Source: Cerrena zonata (Eukaryota > Basidiomycota > Agaricomycetes > Polyporales > Cerrenaceae). From it: 64,000 nt of DNA. Shown in pieces: positions 40,818 to 52,747 of this stretch; positions within the stretch are counted from its first letter, which is position 1; every line of letters starts with the position of its first letter. The stretch is taken from the NCBI GenBank assembly GCA_038087015.1, contig JASBNA010000057.1, forward strand, positions 124,001 through 188,000, read 5' to 3'. The translations under genes and the position numbers were made by a program. The notes below the pieces were generated by a model. That model did no database searches and was not told the DNA's origin. It saw nothing but the letters and a program-made list of their open reading frames with translations.

Positions 40818-43691
40818 CTAAGGCTCTACCTCCTGGCAACTATCAACTGGATAATATAATCTACCAAAGTCTGCACTAGCAAACATCATCTCTATTGCAT
40901 CATTGATATCAAGCATAGGTCTATCTTCCAAAATTAGTAGGATTGTAACATGCTGAACTAAAATACGGTCAAGAAATGATGGAAATGGAATAAAGCAGTC
41001 TGTAGGTAGCATCCTTTCAGGATCTGCATGAATGCAAACATCATCATGATCTTCTAGAGGAAACAGAAGAAGCAAGGTAGATGCAATGATCTCAAAGCCT
41101 CGATCACCATAGCTAATAGAAAACTTATTAGTTAGAAAATAGGGGAGAATCATTAGACTTACTATCCAGCACTGAGGCTTGACGAAACCTTGTATTCGCC
41201 ATGATGACCAAAGACATGGAGTGAATTGTACTTCCGGAGCTGCTTTAACAATGACCCAATGAACGGCGAGGACCAGGGATCATGGATGATGTTAAGAAGC
41301 TTTCCATGGAAGTCAAGAATACGAGCATGAAGAAGATCAAATTGAATTGATAGCGGCCATCCCTGTTCTCGCGCGAGAGGAATAACATCATGCTCAAGTC
41401 GATGACGAGCACAATGAGATGTTGCAAGTGTCACCGGGTTAACAGAACGGCGTTGCGGATGTCCTGGCATAGGACATGGTCGGCTGTGGGCATCAAGAGT
41501 CACTCGTAAATCTTGCAAGTGCTTTGTAGGATTGCCAGGGTATGCATCATCACAGTACGGACACTGAGGACCAGGATGATCATTACCATCGCCATTATCA
41601 AGCAATTCTGACACCATTTGCTGGTGAAAACTAGACGGTTCCCGAGTACTATTTGCGGCATCCACATCCAAGTCATCCACGTCCGAGTTGTCATCTATAA
41701 CAATAAGATCAGTATCAATGGTAGCACATGGCACAACAGACTCGGAGGCCTTCTTGAAATGAAGATACGTAGTTTGGGGAATTCGGCGCTGCTGATGGTA
41801 TTTCTTTACTAGATTGGGGTGCCGGAGATAGATGGTGTGATGCAACGAGTAGGTGGACTTGGCATAGGGTAAGCCGAAGACTTGTTGGAAAGCATCACGA
41901 AGGCAGACCCGTGGTGAACGAGAGTTGGTGAGAGTAGTGATACTGTCAAATCCCTCGAAGACATTGATCGCATAAAACGATGATGGGAAAGTTCGTTTGC
42001 CACCGTGATACAGGGGCCTATCATTCGCCCACGGTCGATAACACAGCGGTTTGGATGCTTCACCAAATGTTGTGGTAAGTGTCCCACCCACTTGACGTTG
42101 GCTGGGCGGAGGCGCTGCCAAAAATACCACATCGTCAGGGGAGGTAGCGCGAGATTTAACAAATGAGAGTGGCTGGATTGAGGGACGCCGAGGACGAGGT
42201 ATAGGTGATGACATCACAAGAGGTGTTAGTGAACGTTGTCTAATCGTCTTGGGTGTCGATGGTACCAAGGAACGAATCTTCTTACGAGGTGTTTCATTAT
42301 CGTCATCGTCATCGAGGATTTCGATAGGCACATTGGGTATGGCGCGATCAGAGTGATCTCGCTTTCGTTTGCTAGATCGTGGCCGCAGCTTTTCCACCTC
42401 TTGGTTAAGCCCTGGGCAGTCTACAAGTGATTTGCCAACACCAGATGGTAGGCACCGATAAAGAAGGACCTGATTTGTAATAACTTCACGGATAGTTGAT
42501 GTAGAGTGATACGACCAACGACCTGTTGATGGGATAAAGGTTTCGGCGTATAGGTTGTCATCGGAAAGGCATAAGATAGAACATAGGACCTGGTGGTCAG
42601 CAAGACAAAAATCAGGAAACCGAGGGGACGTCAACGGAAAATCCATTGGTTGCTTCCCTTCCTACAGCACCAGTTAGTCTATTGAATCCAAGTTGTTATG
42701 AGATGTAACACACCTCAGTCCAGCAAAGTACCTGAACCTGCATCCGCTTTTGGGCCTTCGTCTCCATAACCATCGTCTTACCACTCCGCCCCTTCTCCTC
42801 CTTACTCATGGCATCCTGGCGTGCCTGTACCCATCCCGAAGACATCTCTTGCCACATAGCCGCAATAGGGACAGAGAGGGTTGATCGAGGCTGGGAAGAA
42901 GTCGGCAGCTTCGACGATGATGCTGATCGTTGGGAAAGCGATGGATTTCGAGAGGGTGGTTGCATTACTTGTTGCACAGGAAGCGATGAGGGGAATAGCG
43001 ATGGGAGATGAGGGGAATGTGGCTCTTCCTCCTGCGATCCTCCATCTCGATCATGAGAAGGTTTCGGACTGGTGGGTGGTAGTGGTGGCACAGACGGTTG
43101 GCGGAAGGTGGGAGCTACTTTCGCCAGAATGCTATTGATCTGGACACCTGTAAGGCGGTGCTTACCCACTGAACACTTATATATCGTGCTACCACGCTCA
43201 GTAGCACGCTGTAGCGCAGATCGGGCTACACCCTGACAGCAACTCTTGCAATAAAGTCCCTGGCAGCCAATATGACCTTTACGACGGCTACCAGTAGCGG
43301 TAACACATGCTTTGTTGGCGCAGAATATGCCAGTGCGGCCATCGTTACAGTGGGGTTGAGAAGGGGTGAGTGTGGTACTCGTAGACGGAGAATTCGTAAG
43401 CGAAGGGTGCGTAGGTGGAGGATTCACAGGCGGAGTAGTTGAAATATGTACGGGTGTGGCATTAGATGTAGTGGGGTTTAGGGATGTGGTATGATTAGTA
43501 GGGTTTAGTCCCGTGAAAGGGTTGTTGGGGAAGCATGAGGTGTCGACATTAGAATCATGTACGAGGTCGGCTGTGCTGTACAGTTGGGTATGCAACAGGT
43601 TGGAGTTGACTCTCATGTAACCAAGAGAATGAAGAAAAGTAGGGTCTTGACGTGCGGCACGAACGATGTTGTCGGCAGTGGATGGTTCCAA
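40818..43691 (-). CDS. RTC4-domain protein carried by the KDZ element
   Basis: There are three exons: 43691-42714, 42661-41163 and 41112-40818, totalling exactly 924 codons. The first exon encodes a Pro/Ser/Thr-rich region with a Cys cluster (CNDGRTGIFCANKACV, GHIGCQGLYCKSCC), which looks like a zinc-binding module. The middle contains a basic patch (RPRSSKRKRDH) and an Asp-rich stretch. The C-terminal ~220 residues match the RTC4 (restriction of telomere capping 4) domain: a paired-Cys motif CPYCDD, HCARHRLEHDVIPLAREQGW, then after the last intron YYGDRGFEIIASTLLLLFP and RILVQHVTILLILEDRP. In yeast the domain belongs to a telomere-related protein of unclear biochemistry. Here the gene is convergent with the transposase inside the same inverted repeats, so it is probably an accessory gene of the element. 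Confidence 0.82.
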
Positions 43692-44009
43692 TGGATCGGA
43701 GTAGAAGACTGTATGGGGGCAGGCTTTGTTCGAGCACTAAGTATAGTGCCAGATCATCAGTTAGATCCATGTGGAATAGAGTAAGTACATACCCTTCTCT
43801 GTATCCTGAACCGATTCCGAGGCGTACGAGAGCCTACATTGACGGATGGGACATCGTAGAGATAGTCGCAGTCAGGGCAGCGTTCTGCCATGCACTGACG
43901 CACACCGATCGAGCTCACACTTGGTTCAGATCAACCACCTTCCTAATTCGTCAAGAGGGAGCGCCGATAAAATCCCATGTCCGAAAGTCCAATGGACATT
44001 GTCCCAAAA

Positions 44010-44047
44010 GGTCTATTAGCCCAACCATACAAGGGTCAGACGTTTTG
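44010..44047 (-). repeat. KDZ right terminal inverted repeat
   Basis: Read on the minus strand this gives AACGTCTGAC then GTTGGGCTAATAG, matching the left end at 38322-38353. In the 35-base core about three quarters of the positions are identical, with the two listed blocks perfect. Confidence 0.8.
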
Positions 44048-44055
44048 AACCTGGC
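44048..44055. repeat. KDZ target-site duplication, right copy
   Basis: AACCTGGC here matches 38311-38318. The following sequence (TGACTCGGACTGACTTGGGC) continues the hAT subterminal GGCTC-like composition. Confidence 0.75.
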
Positions 44056-44580
44056 TGACTCGGACTGACTTGGGCTTCAAACTGGCTTGTCATCGGCTTG
44101 GGCGCTTAAGGGCGCTGCTTTGCATCAGCGAATTCGGAAACTTCTGTTATGACCATATACGCTCATAACAGGCTCAACAGGCTCATCAGGGCCCGACGAT
44201 TTCAACGTGCCATATACAGCAACGTACCGCCGCCCGCGTCGTTGCAATCTCCATCAGGCTGATATGCCTGATGGTCCTTTTCAATCTGGTCAGGCTTGAT
44301 CCAGCCATTTCAGGCTAGAAATCCCTAGATATGTTTACTACCATCTGAACAGTCCGATACACGAAAACATGGCCATGTCATGTAGATTATCTTTCAAACC
44401 TTCCGTTTTTCATACTATCAGCCACAGGTCGTTATTGACAGGTACACCCATTTTGAAAAAGCGAAAAATATATTTGTTATAAAAGATTCCTATAGTAGGC
44501 TTCCATCCGAGTCCTTCCACCCAGGAGCATAGCAGCTCCAATCCAATAGCCACATATAAGCTTACTACAATGAGAACGAC

Positions 44581-46823
44581 TCATGTAGAAGGAACACCAC
44601 CCGTCACTGCCTCCGCCCTCTCACGGCGATGGCGAAGGATTCGTGCCTCGACAGATTCTTCCTCGGAGTCGTCACTGAGAGGCGGTTGGGTATTGTTACC
44701 GAATACTACCCTGTAAATGACAATATTAGTCATGGTAATACAATAATAGGTCATGCACGTACTTGCTGATCTTGTCCAAGTGTGCCTTCCCTTCGTCACC
44801 ATCCTCCAAGATTGTGACAATACTCCAATAGAACTTCTCCGCGTTGAAGTTGCCGTCGATACGTTCCCACTCTGGTTGTGTGTTGAGCATGTGGCGTGCC
44901 TGACATTTCAATCATGTCCAAGTTCAGAATCTTAGGGTATGAGATAAACATCCGAGCGAGACTTACCTGAATGCAACCATAGGCAGTGGGACATGCCGAC
45001 AGTGCATTGATGCCAATACGCTCGGCATTACTTCCCTTGCGTGAGCCTTTCCCAGTGGAGAACACAGAGCTTGGTGTCGTATATGTGTGTTTTAAAACCT
45101 ACGATGAGTATAGCAACGATAAGTATGCATCAACGAGAGAGGAGGGACGACATACAAAAATGATGAAATGCCCTTCGAGGAGGTGATCCTCCTCATGCAT
45201 CGGGACCAACACATGGCCTTCAGGAAAGAGGAAACGAGGGAGCTGATTATGGGTCACCGGATACCTTCGGTCATTTGCTCTGAGGAACGTCAGAATTCTG
45301 GAGATGGTGAGAAGTTTAGTCTCTGACAGGTGTTCTTGAGAATGCACTTACTCGGGTGTCGGATCGTACTTGACAGGCATGAGAAGGTATGCAAAATCTG
45401 GGTGCTTCCAACCGCGTTCGCTTTTGTCGTTGCGTGCGGCACCCTTCAGTTCTGGGATTAGAGCCCCACCGTCCTTCTTGATATAGGATAGGACGTGCTT
45501 TTTGAGGAGGCCCGTGTCGTTTGAGCGAGTTGCCATGATGGAACTGTTGAACTGCAAGATGCAACAATTACCAGATTAATCAATAATCGAACGGCCCGCA
45601 TGCATCAAACAAAGTTAAACGAGTCGGATGACAAGAATGGAAGGTGTTGTTACTAGTACACACCTTGTCACATATACTTTGTATATCACGGCGTCGTATC
45701 ACACGCTCTATCATATCCTGTCGAAAGTTAGGAATGAAACCGCAAGCAATAATCCAACTTTCGACAAGACGTCTTTTCCTGGCAAACATAAAGTAAGTGA
45801 CTATTCCGTCTAGCCAGGGTGTGCTTACTCAATCGGTTCTATGTCCTTCACTTCCTTCAAATCTATTTCTGGCTGTGAAGTAGTTGATAGATCCGTGTTG
45901 GAGCGGCTTAGAGCCGCTTGATGTCCGATCTCCCAATCAACCCCCGCTTGGACAAAATCTATGACAGGTGTGAACATGCCTCCCAAGCGACAAAAAATGC
46001 GCCCGTATTTCTTGAAAGGGTCTTTACGGCTGACTCGTTTACCTCTCTTCACAGTTTCCACGACTTCAACCTCGTCATCCTCATCTCCAGAGTCGGACTC
46101 GTCGCTCCTTTCTTGACGACTCCGTTTCTTGCTGCCTGGTAATCCAGTCTTTGCCCCATTCATCGTCTCTGCTCATGTTGTATAAGCAGTACTATCCGTA
46201 GAGATCATATCTGGTATAAAATACGCACGTCCTTCGTGACGTGTCACATCCTGGGCCGCATCGTGAGTACGAACAAGACTTTGGATGTGTAAGTCATCTG
46301 AAGAGTTGATGTATATTCGCACCACTTACTGATGGTCTCCAGTGGGTGCAGGGCTCCCATGGTTGGGTACAAGACTTTGCGGAGAAACTCCGTGATTATG
46401 TTCAGCTGTTGGCATTTTTAAGAGTGAGGTAAGTCCGTTTGCTTATGTCAAATGATCGTCTGACGTACGATTTTGATGCTGCAAGTAGGGACTATTACCG
46501 GCTGGTGGGTTTGGGAGCTGGTATGGGCTGGTCATACCCGCTGTGTATGCTGTGGGGTGCGCAAGAGAGGGAGAGAACTGTGATGGCGGGTATGCTGTGG
46601 GTCCATGTTGACCTTGTGAAGGTGAGTATGCATTGACTTGATACTGTGGTGGGATTGTTGATGTGACGTTAGTGTTAAGGCCTATACCACTATGCAATGA
46701 ACCACTCATGGTAGTGGAAGACCATTGGCCGGCAGTTGCGCTAGAGCCAAGATGAGGCTGTTGAAAGGCAGATTGACCGGGAGTTGCTGAGTGGGGATTT
46801 TGTCCACCAGCATAGGACTCCAT
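44581..46823 (-). CDS. DUF6698 protein within the Plavaka element
   Basis: This is a many-exon minus-strand gene (about nine or ten exons, joins approximate). The N-terminus (46823 downward) is Gln/Pro/Ser-rich (YPPSQFSPSLAHP) and disordered. An acidic/basic linker follows (KKRSRQERSDESDSGDEDDE). The conserved part resembles DUF6698: KRRLVESWIIACGF, ARSNDTGLLKKHVLSYIKK, HPDFAYLLMPVKYDP, GSNAERIGINALSACPTAYG, then ARHMLNTQPEWERIDGNFNA with a stop at 44581. DUF6698 proteins are abundant in agaricomycete genomes and often lie next to transposases; their biochemistry is unknown. The placement head-to-head with the Plavaka transposase, with about 400 bp between, suggests a shared divergent promoter. 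Intactness was not checked base by base. Confidence 0.68.
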
Positions 46824-47239
46824 GACTCAAGTCACGCTATCAACTTAGGCGGAGGGAAGAGAAACAAGGAAGGGAACGTCGTTTGTTGATACAGTGAGAA
46901 AAATAAGGTTCATGAATTTTGGCTTCCGCTGACTGAGGCTGACTCTGTTGCGGTTGCGCGCCGCTGTTAGTCCTCCGGCCATTGTGATTTGCAGCTTGCG
47001 ACAAGGCAGATCTGAACTACCAGACTCCTACCATCTGGCTTGTCAACTACCTGCCCGATTTTCCCTCTTAATTCCCGGCACTTGAACTCTACATCAAAGT
47101 ACTTTGCCTCTTCCTCCCAGAGCGAGGGAACTATCCCCTTCGTTTCTCCTTCGCAGTGCGAGAAACAATGGTTTCGCAGCCTCTGTGGCTTCGTCTCTCA
47201 TTATTTGCATTTGTCATTCTTGTCATCCTGATTCTTCAA
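46824..47239. promoter_or_regulatory. Divergent promoter region inside the Plavaka element
   Basis: This spacer separates the DUF6698 gene (minus) from the transposase (plus). It presumably serves both. No specific motif was recognised. Confidence 0.3.
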
Positions 47240-50200
47240 ATGCCCGCCCACCAAGGCTATCTTTTCCCATGTGTTGATTCCTGTGAATCTGGGTCCCAAA
47301 CACGACGCGGTCTCAATATTCACCAGTCAAATTGTCCATCCTTCAAACGGTCGCAAGCATCTCAGCTGGATTTGATTGCACGGAAGTATGAACGTATTGA
47401 GGCTGAGCGAAAAACCCAACTTGCTAAGGAGATTGCCGGGGCCGTCAGTGGTATACCCGCTGCTGTGGCCATGAGTGCCCCTCTTGATACAGTAAGATTC
47501 TCTCTTCCTATCTCTTTATTTCTATATGCTCATGTCATTACTCCCAGGGCACTGTAGACTTTGACAATGTAGTCATGCCCATTGATGATCCCATTGTCCC
47601 TGATCCCCCCGAGCCAGAACCTACCGGACGTGGTCGTCGTATCAGAAGACCAACATGGAAAGTCATTGAACAACAACGCGCTCTTCGTCCTCCAACTACA
47701 AATGTTATTACCCCAGCTCCGACTCCTTCACCAATTTTTAACCCCATCTTCGAGTCTCATCGCACATCACCTGATCGCTTCGGATTGTATTCTGTATATG
47801 ACACACCCATGGTCCCATCCGCTCCAGATTTATCTACCCCCACCGCCACACCTATCAATTTCGTAGAGCCAGCTTCATTGGTTCCTCCCAAGCTTGCTCG
47901 CCAGGCAAGCACATCTGACAACCTGACCACTCAACTTGATGGTTGCTCCAACGCTTCCTCACGCCGAATCATGAAATGGTTTTGGGAGTCATCCTCGAAA
48001 TCCATTGAGGAGTGCGACAGGCTTGTGCATGATGTTATACGTCAGGTGGACCAAGGTGAACTGGCGAATTTCAGTGCAAAACGTGAGACGGCATTGATGG
48101 ATGCAGTCTTGGAGAAGGATGGATCCCGTTGGCGTGAATCCGTCGTTCAAATCCAAGTTCCTGATGGACGCCCTCACCCTCCAAACACTCTATCCCCCAT
48201 TCCCCTGTTCTCCGTACCGGGCTTGATACACCGGTCCTTAGTCGAGATCATCAAGGAGTCGTGGTCAAGTCCTAATGCACCCTATTTCCAGTATGTCCCT
48301 TATCGCAAGTACTGGACCCCAACTCCGAAGCAGAGCGTGTACATGGGGAACTTTACACCAGCGATGTCTTTATCGAGGCCCATGAAGCCCTTCAACGACA
48401 ACCACCTGAAGAGGGATGTACATTAGAACGTGTTATCTGCACTCTCATGTTATATTCTGATTCAACCCATCTTGCTAACTTTGGTGATGCATCGCTTTGG
48501 CCACTATATCTATACTTTGGAAATCAATCAAAGTATGAACGTGTGCGACCCGCCACTGGAAGTTGTCATCACGTCGCTTACATTCCCAAGGTATATTCAT
48601 TATCTTCGCCTTACGGTAACCTCCCAAATCATTTTCTTATCTATTTACAGCTCTCCGATTCATTCCATGATTTCTATCTCAACCTTACTGGTGAAGGCCC
48701 TCCTGCGGAAGTACTCACACACTGTTGGCGAGAGTTGATGCATGGTGTGCTTCGAACCGTCCTTGACGCTGACTTTGTACATGCATATACTCATGGTATT
48801 GTCATTAAGTGTTCGGATGGGAACACGCGTCGAGTCTTCCCACGAATCTTTACTTATTCTGCTGACTATCCTGAAAAGTACATCTTCTCTTAAATAACAA
48901 AGCCCTATAAATGGTAACAGTTTGAACAGGGTTCTGCTTGCATCAATTCGGAACCTGGGTACATGCCCATGTCCTCGCTGCAAAACCAAGAAGACACAAA
49001 TACCCCAAGTCAGTACCATACCAGATATGACAAGATGAGCAAATCACAAGCGCACAAACTGCCATCCTCTTCAGAATAAGGTAAAAATGGCTCGCGCAGC
49101 AATCTACGAACGTGGAAAGGGTGTCAAGTCCACAGCAGTGGAAGACATATTATCGCCTTTATCATATGTTCCAACCTCAGTATGTCCCACGTTGTAGTTG
49201 ATACCAAAATACGTATCTAATACCTTCCCAGAATGCCTTCGCAGATAGTTTAGGAGAGACATTCGACTACTTCTCCTTGTTTGTGGTGGACTTAATGCAT
49301 GAAATCGAGCTCGGGGTATGGAAGGCACTTTTCATACATTTGATTCGAATACTGGTCTCGCTAGGTGGTAATGCTATTCAGCTGCTCAATGAACGGTAAA
49401 TATCTCTCATATATTATTTTTCTGTGATATAAGATACTGAACATTGCATTAGATTTCGCCAAATACCTGCGTTTGGGTCCTCGATCTGTCGTTTTGATAA
49501 TAACTCCTCTGCCCTCAAGAAACTTGCTGCACGAAATTATGAGGACTTCCTCCAGGTGGGTGTTGTTGACTTGGATGCTTATTTCTTGCAGTGAACTGAT
49601 GGGACAATCTCTAAACCAGTGTTCAATGCCTGTTTTCGAGGGTTTATTTGACAGCCCAGACCACGACCGATGTATTCAAGATTTGCTATTTGTGGTTGCA
49701 GAATGGCATGCAAATGCCAAGCTTCGCCTCCATACGAACTCTACGGTCAAGATACTTGAAGAATTAACACGAACATTCGGGTTCATGATACGTTACTTCA
49801 CCAATAAGATATGTCCCACTTACCAAACCCGCGAACTCCCTCGTGAAGAAGCAGCACGTGTCCGACGGCAAGCTAAGAAAGCATCTCAAGGCAATCAGTT
49901 ACCTACCACACCTGCTGCCAATACTGGACGTCTGAACAAGACATTTCAACTTCTGACGTACAAGCTTCATGCCATGGGTGATTATGTTTGGCACATAATT
50001 CGCTTTGGTACCACTGACTCATACTCAACACAAACAGTAAGCGATTGCTATTCATTATAGGTTTATGATCACTTACTAATATTTGCAACGGCAGAGCGAA
50101 TTGGAGCATCGCAGCGTGAAACAATACTATGCCCGCACTAACAAGATCCAGCATGCTCGTCATATTGCACGCATCCATCGAAGGGAGCGCCTCTTCAAGA

Positions 50201-51438
50201 AGACACTCCTACAAAACGAATACGCCAAACTTGGTTTCAAACGTAAACGCGGCTTGGAAGGATCTAATGAACGTCCAAAGATCAACCCTGCTGACGGCCA
50301 CCACTATATCTCACCCTCTCGTAATTCCCCCATTCGTGTACTCAACTGGATTGATGAACACGAAGATGATCTTGCGTTCGATGTATGTTCTTTTCCATGT
50401 CACTTTCAATGGAATATCGACTGAAGGACGTGCTATACAGAACTTTATGCTGAAACTCCGTAACCATTTAGTTGGTCGTCTTCGTAACCCAGGCTTTGTA
50501 GATGACGGTACAAGTTATTCGACAGAAGAACTTGGGCAAGTCTGTATCTTAAGCGACAGGATATACGATCACAAGACGATGCGGCTCAACTACACTACCT
50601 ACGACCTGCGACAAGAATACGACATGATCAATCTGCGGAGTCGTGCCGATGTTATGGCTGCCTCTCCACTCTTTGATCCTCTCACTTGCACTTCAGAAGA
50701 TGGGCATCCCTTTGTCTATGCCCATGTTCTGGGGATATATCATGCAGAGGTGATCCACACGATTCCTGGCCAGCCGGCTACTGCTCACACCATGGAATTT
50801 CTCTTCGTACGTTGGTATCAGCGCGATACCACCTTCCCTGCTGGCTTTAAGCAGCGCCGACTACATCGTGTGGCGTTTCGACCACCCCAGGATGTTGACT
50901 CTTACGGGTTTTTGGATCCTGACGACGTCATTCGTGGTGCTCACATAATCCCTGCTTTTGCTCATGGCGAGCTAGCCCCATCTCTCGAGCGGCGATCACA
51001 ACACTTCCAGTTCCCAAAGTGGAATTTCTATTATATTAACCTGTAAGTTTTACAATGGCGGTTGGGTGACAATTAACTAATTGGCTTGTTAGTTTTGTGG
51101 ACAGGGATATGTACATGCGATACCAGGGTGGCGGCGTCGGACATGTACCAGCCAAGGTTGATGATCCTGAACGCGCTGACGAGACAATATTGGAAGATGA
51201 GGACTTGGGACTCGGTGAGGCAACAGGAGAAGCAGCTAACGAGAGTCCTAGGGTTGACGAAGGTGATGATGAGACAAGCTCTCATGGCTCTAGAAGTGAG
51301 GGTTCTGATATCGAAGGTCCAGAGAATGACGATGACCAAGAGGAGGACCATGCGAGCGATGATGAGCTTAACATTGGGGTAGACAGTGAGGCACTGCGGA
51401 ACGACCTTCGAGAGGACCTAGGCTTTGCAGATCTGTAG
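47240..51438 (+). CDS. Plavaka-family transposase, one frameshift
   Basis: Multi-exon transposase (about ten exons). The N-terminal zinc-finger-like CVDSCESGSQTRRGLNIHQ fits the family, as do a Pro-rich linker with GRGRRIRRPTWK, LVEIIKESWSSPNAPYF, then ERVHGELYTSDVFIEAHEAL, LYSDSTHLANFGDASLWPLY and VFPRIFTYSADYPEK. The CPCPRCKTKK finger, YFSLFVVDLMHEIELGVWKA, RQIPAFG, GRLNKTFQLLTYKLHAMGDY and SELEHRSVKQYYARTNK match Plavaka proteins of the CACTA superfamily. The C-terminus is very acidic. Between KYWTPTP and ERVHGEL the frame slips at about 48325-48332, where one base is missing (ACTCCGAAGCAGAGCG). Thus the copy is probably defective, or the base is a sequence error. I chose the Met at 47240 because it begins the typical N-terminus. 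A Met at 47168 adds a hydrophobic stretch that the family lacks. Confidence 0.83.
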
Positions 51439-51603
51439 TGTAGCGTTAGAGATATGTACTCTTCTGAATTGACTAGACCTTGTAGTCCCGCAGGAAACTC
51501 TTGTTATTAGCCTAAGAAAGCGGATAAATAATTGTGACAATGGTAATGGTTATATGATTAGAACCTGAGACGATGAAGGTATCCTTATCTTCTTACTGTG
51601 ACC

Positions 51604-52747
51604 ATGTCCTCATACGCAGATGGTGATATGGGGAGCCAATACACCACCCAGTCCGATTTTACTGTTCAGCACAAAGTATTTGGCCTCGCGCGTGATGCCA
51701 CTGCGAAAGGAGCGCAAAAAACCTCTCGGTATTCACAAAGTTATTTGTATCCTGTATTTAACTAAACAACTTCTTCAAGGCTTTTCGAGCCCAATGGCCT
51801 CCTCGATTCTCAGACAGGGGATACACAATGGGTAGAAGAATACACCAGGGACTCTTACTCGCCCCCTGCACGTCCTAGAGATCAACCTCCACTTTTTGCA
51901 CCTTCCGAGTCAGACTCGGATGCAGGGCCACCAATGAGTGTCACCGTACCAGTTCCAAGTGAAGCAGAGGCTGCGCATGAATTCCACACACTCCTACAGG
52001 GACTCCTATTGTCAGAAATTGATATCCAGATATCCTCTGCCCGTAGCATTGTGTCTGCCCAGGAGAAGGTTACCGGGGCTTACAAGAAGCATCTCAACAG
52101 CTTGCTCTTGCGCCGTCAGGAGATTAAAGGTGTATTCTCGGGGAATAGGGCAGATGATGAAGAGAAAGTAGAGGTGTCTGAGTCAAAGCATATTCACAAG
52201 GATCAGAAAGGGAAAGGACGCGAGGTAAGAGTAAATAAAGTTCACCTAATGCATTACCTCACTCACAAAATCACCGGACATGATGGTGTCCCAGGCTATA
52301 GAAAACGTGGCCAGTGACTTGGATGAACAAGAGGTTGACCCCAAATTGGACGGGGACTGGATGAGAGCCACCATTGGATCATCACTGTCATCAAACTTGG
52401 CAGGCGGTCACCTCTTTCAAGATATGGGAAGCAGCCTGAGTACAAGCAAGTCAAACAGCAGCCAAAATAGTGCACTCGACCGTGGCAACATGCCACCGTT
52501 AGGCCGCTTCGCCTCGGGTTCTGAAATGGTCGATGCCTCACGGACTTCACATTCCATGCATCTCACGCTACCGGAGGCTATCAATGCAACTGCCCATCGT
52601 AACGCAAGCATTATTAGAAGCCACAATGGCCACAAAAAGAGGAGCGCAAGGGATGAGAGAGGTCACAGTCCTGCCAGTGGCGAAGGTTCAAGTTCAAGCA
52701 AAGCGGCTTCAACCTCAAAACGTTGCAAGTCTGGGAGTCAATTGTAA
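51604..52747 (+). CDS. Small accessory protein of the Plavaka element
   Basis: I do not recognise this protein. There are three exons, 51604-51728, 51780-52224 and 52295-52747, summing to exactly 341 codons. The sequence is acidic and Ser-rich. A central helical stretch (AAHEFHTLLQGLLLSEID, ARSIVSAQEKVTGAYKKHLN) could form a short coiled coil. The tail is rich in Ser and Lys with KKRSARDERGH and SSSSKAASTSKRCK, resembling a nuclear localisation signal. It lies 165 bp downstream of the transposase on the same strand and inside the presumed element ends, so it is likely element-encoded. Function is unknown. Confidence 0.6.

Larger units (their letters stand above)
38319..44047. mobile_element. 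KDZ-type DNA transposon nested in the hAT element
   Basis: This 5.7-kb element lies only about 90 bp inside the hAT left end. Its ends are imperfect inverted repeats of roughly 38 bp. At the left AACGTCTGAC starts at 38322 and GTTGGGCTAATAG follows at 38341. The same two blocks occur inverted at 44035-44044 and 44013-44025. An 8-bp direct repeat AACCTGGC borders it. It carries two genes facing each other: a CxC5/CxC6-containing transposase (plus) and an RTC4-domain protein (minus), with about 60 bp between their stops. Outermost bases differ between ends (GGG versus CAA), so the exact borders could be off by about three bases. Confidence 0.82.

Noticed and set aside
51097..51438. Separate gene for the acidic segment
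   Set aside because: It continues the Plavaka transposase after a short intron; the N-terminal residues read through from FYYINL into FVDRDMYM.
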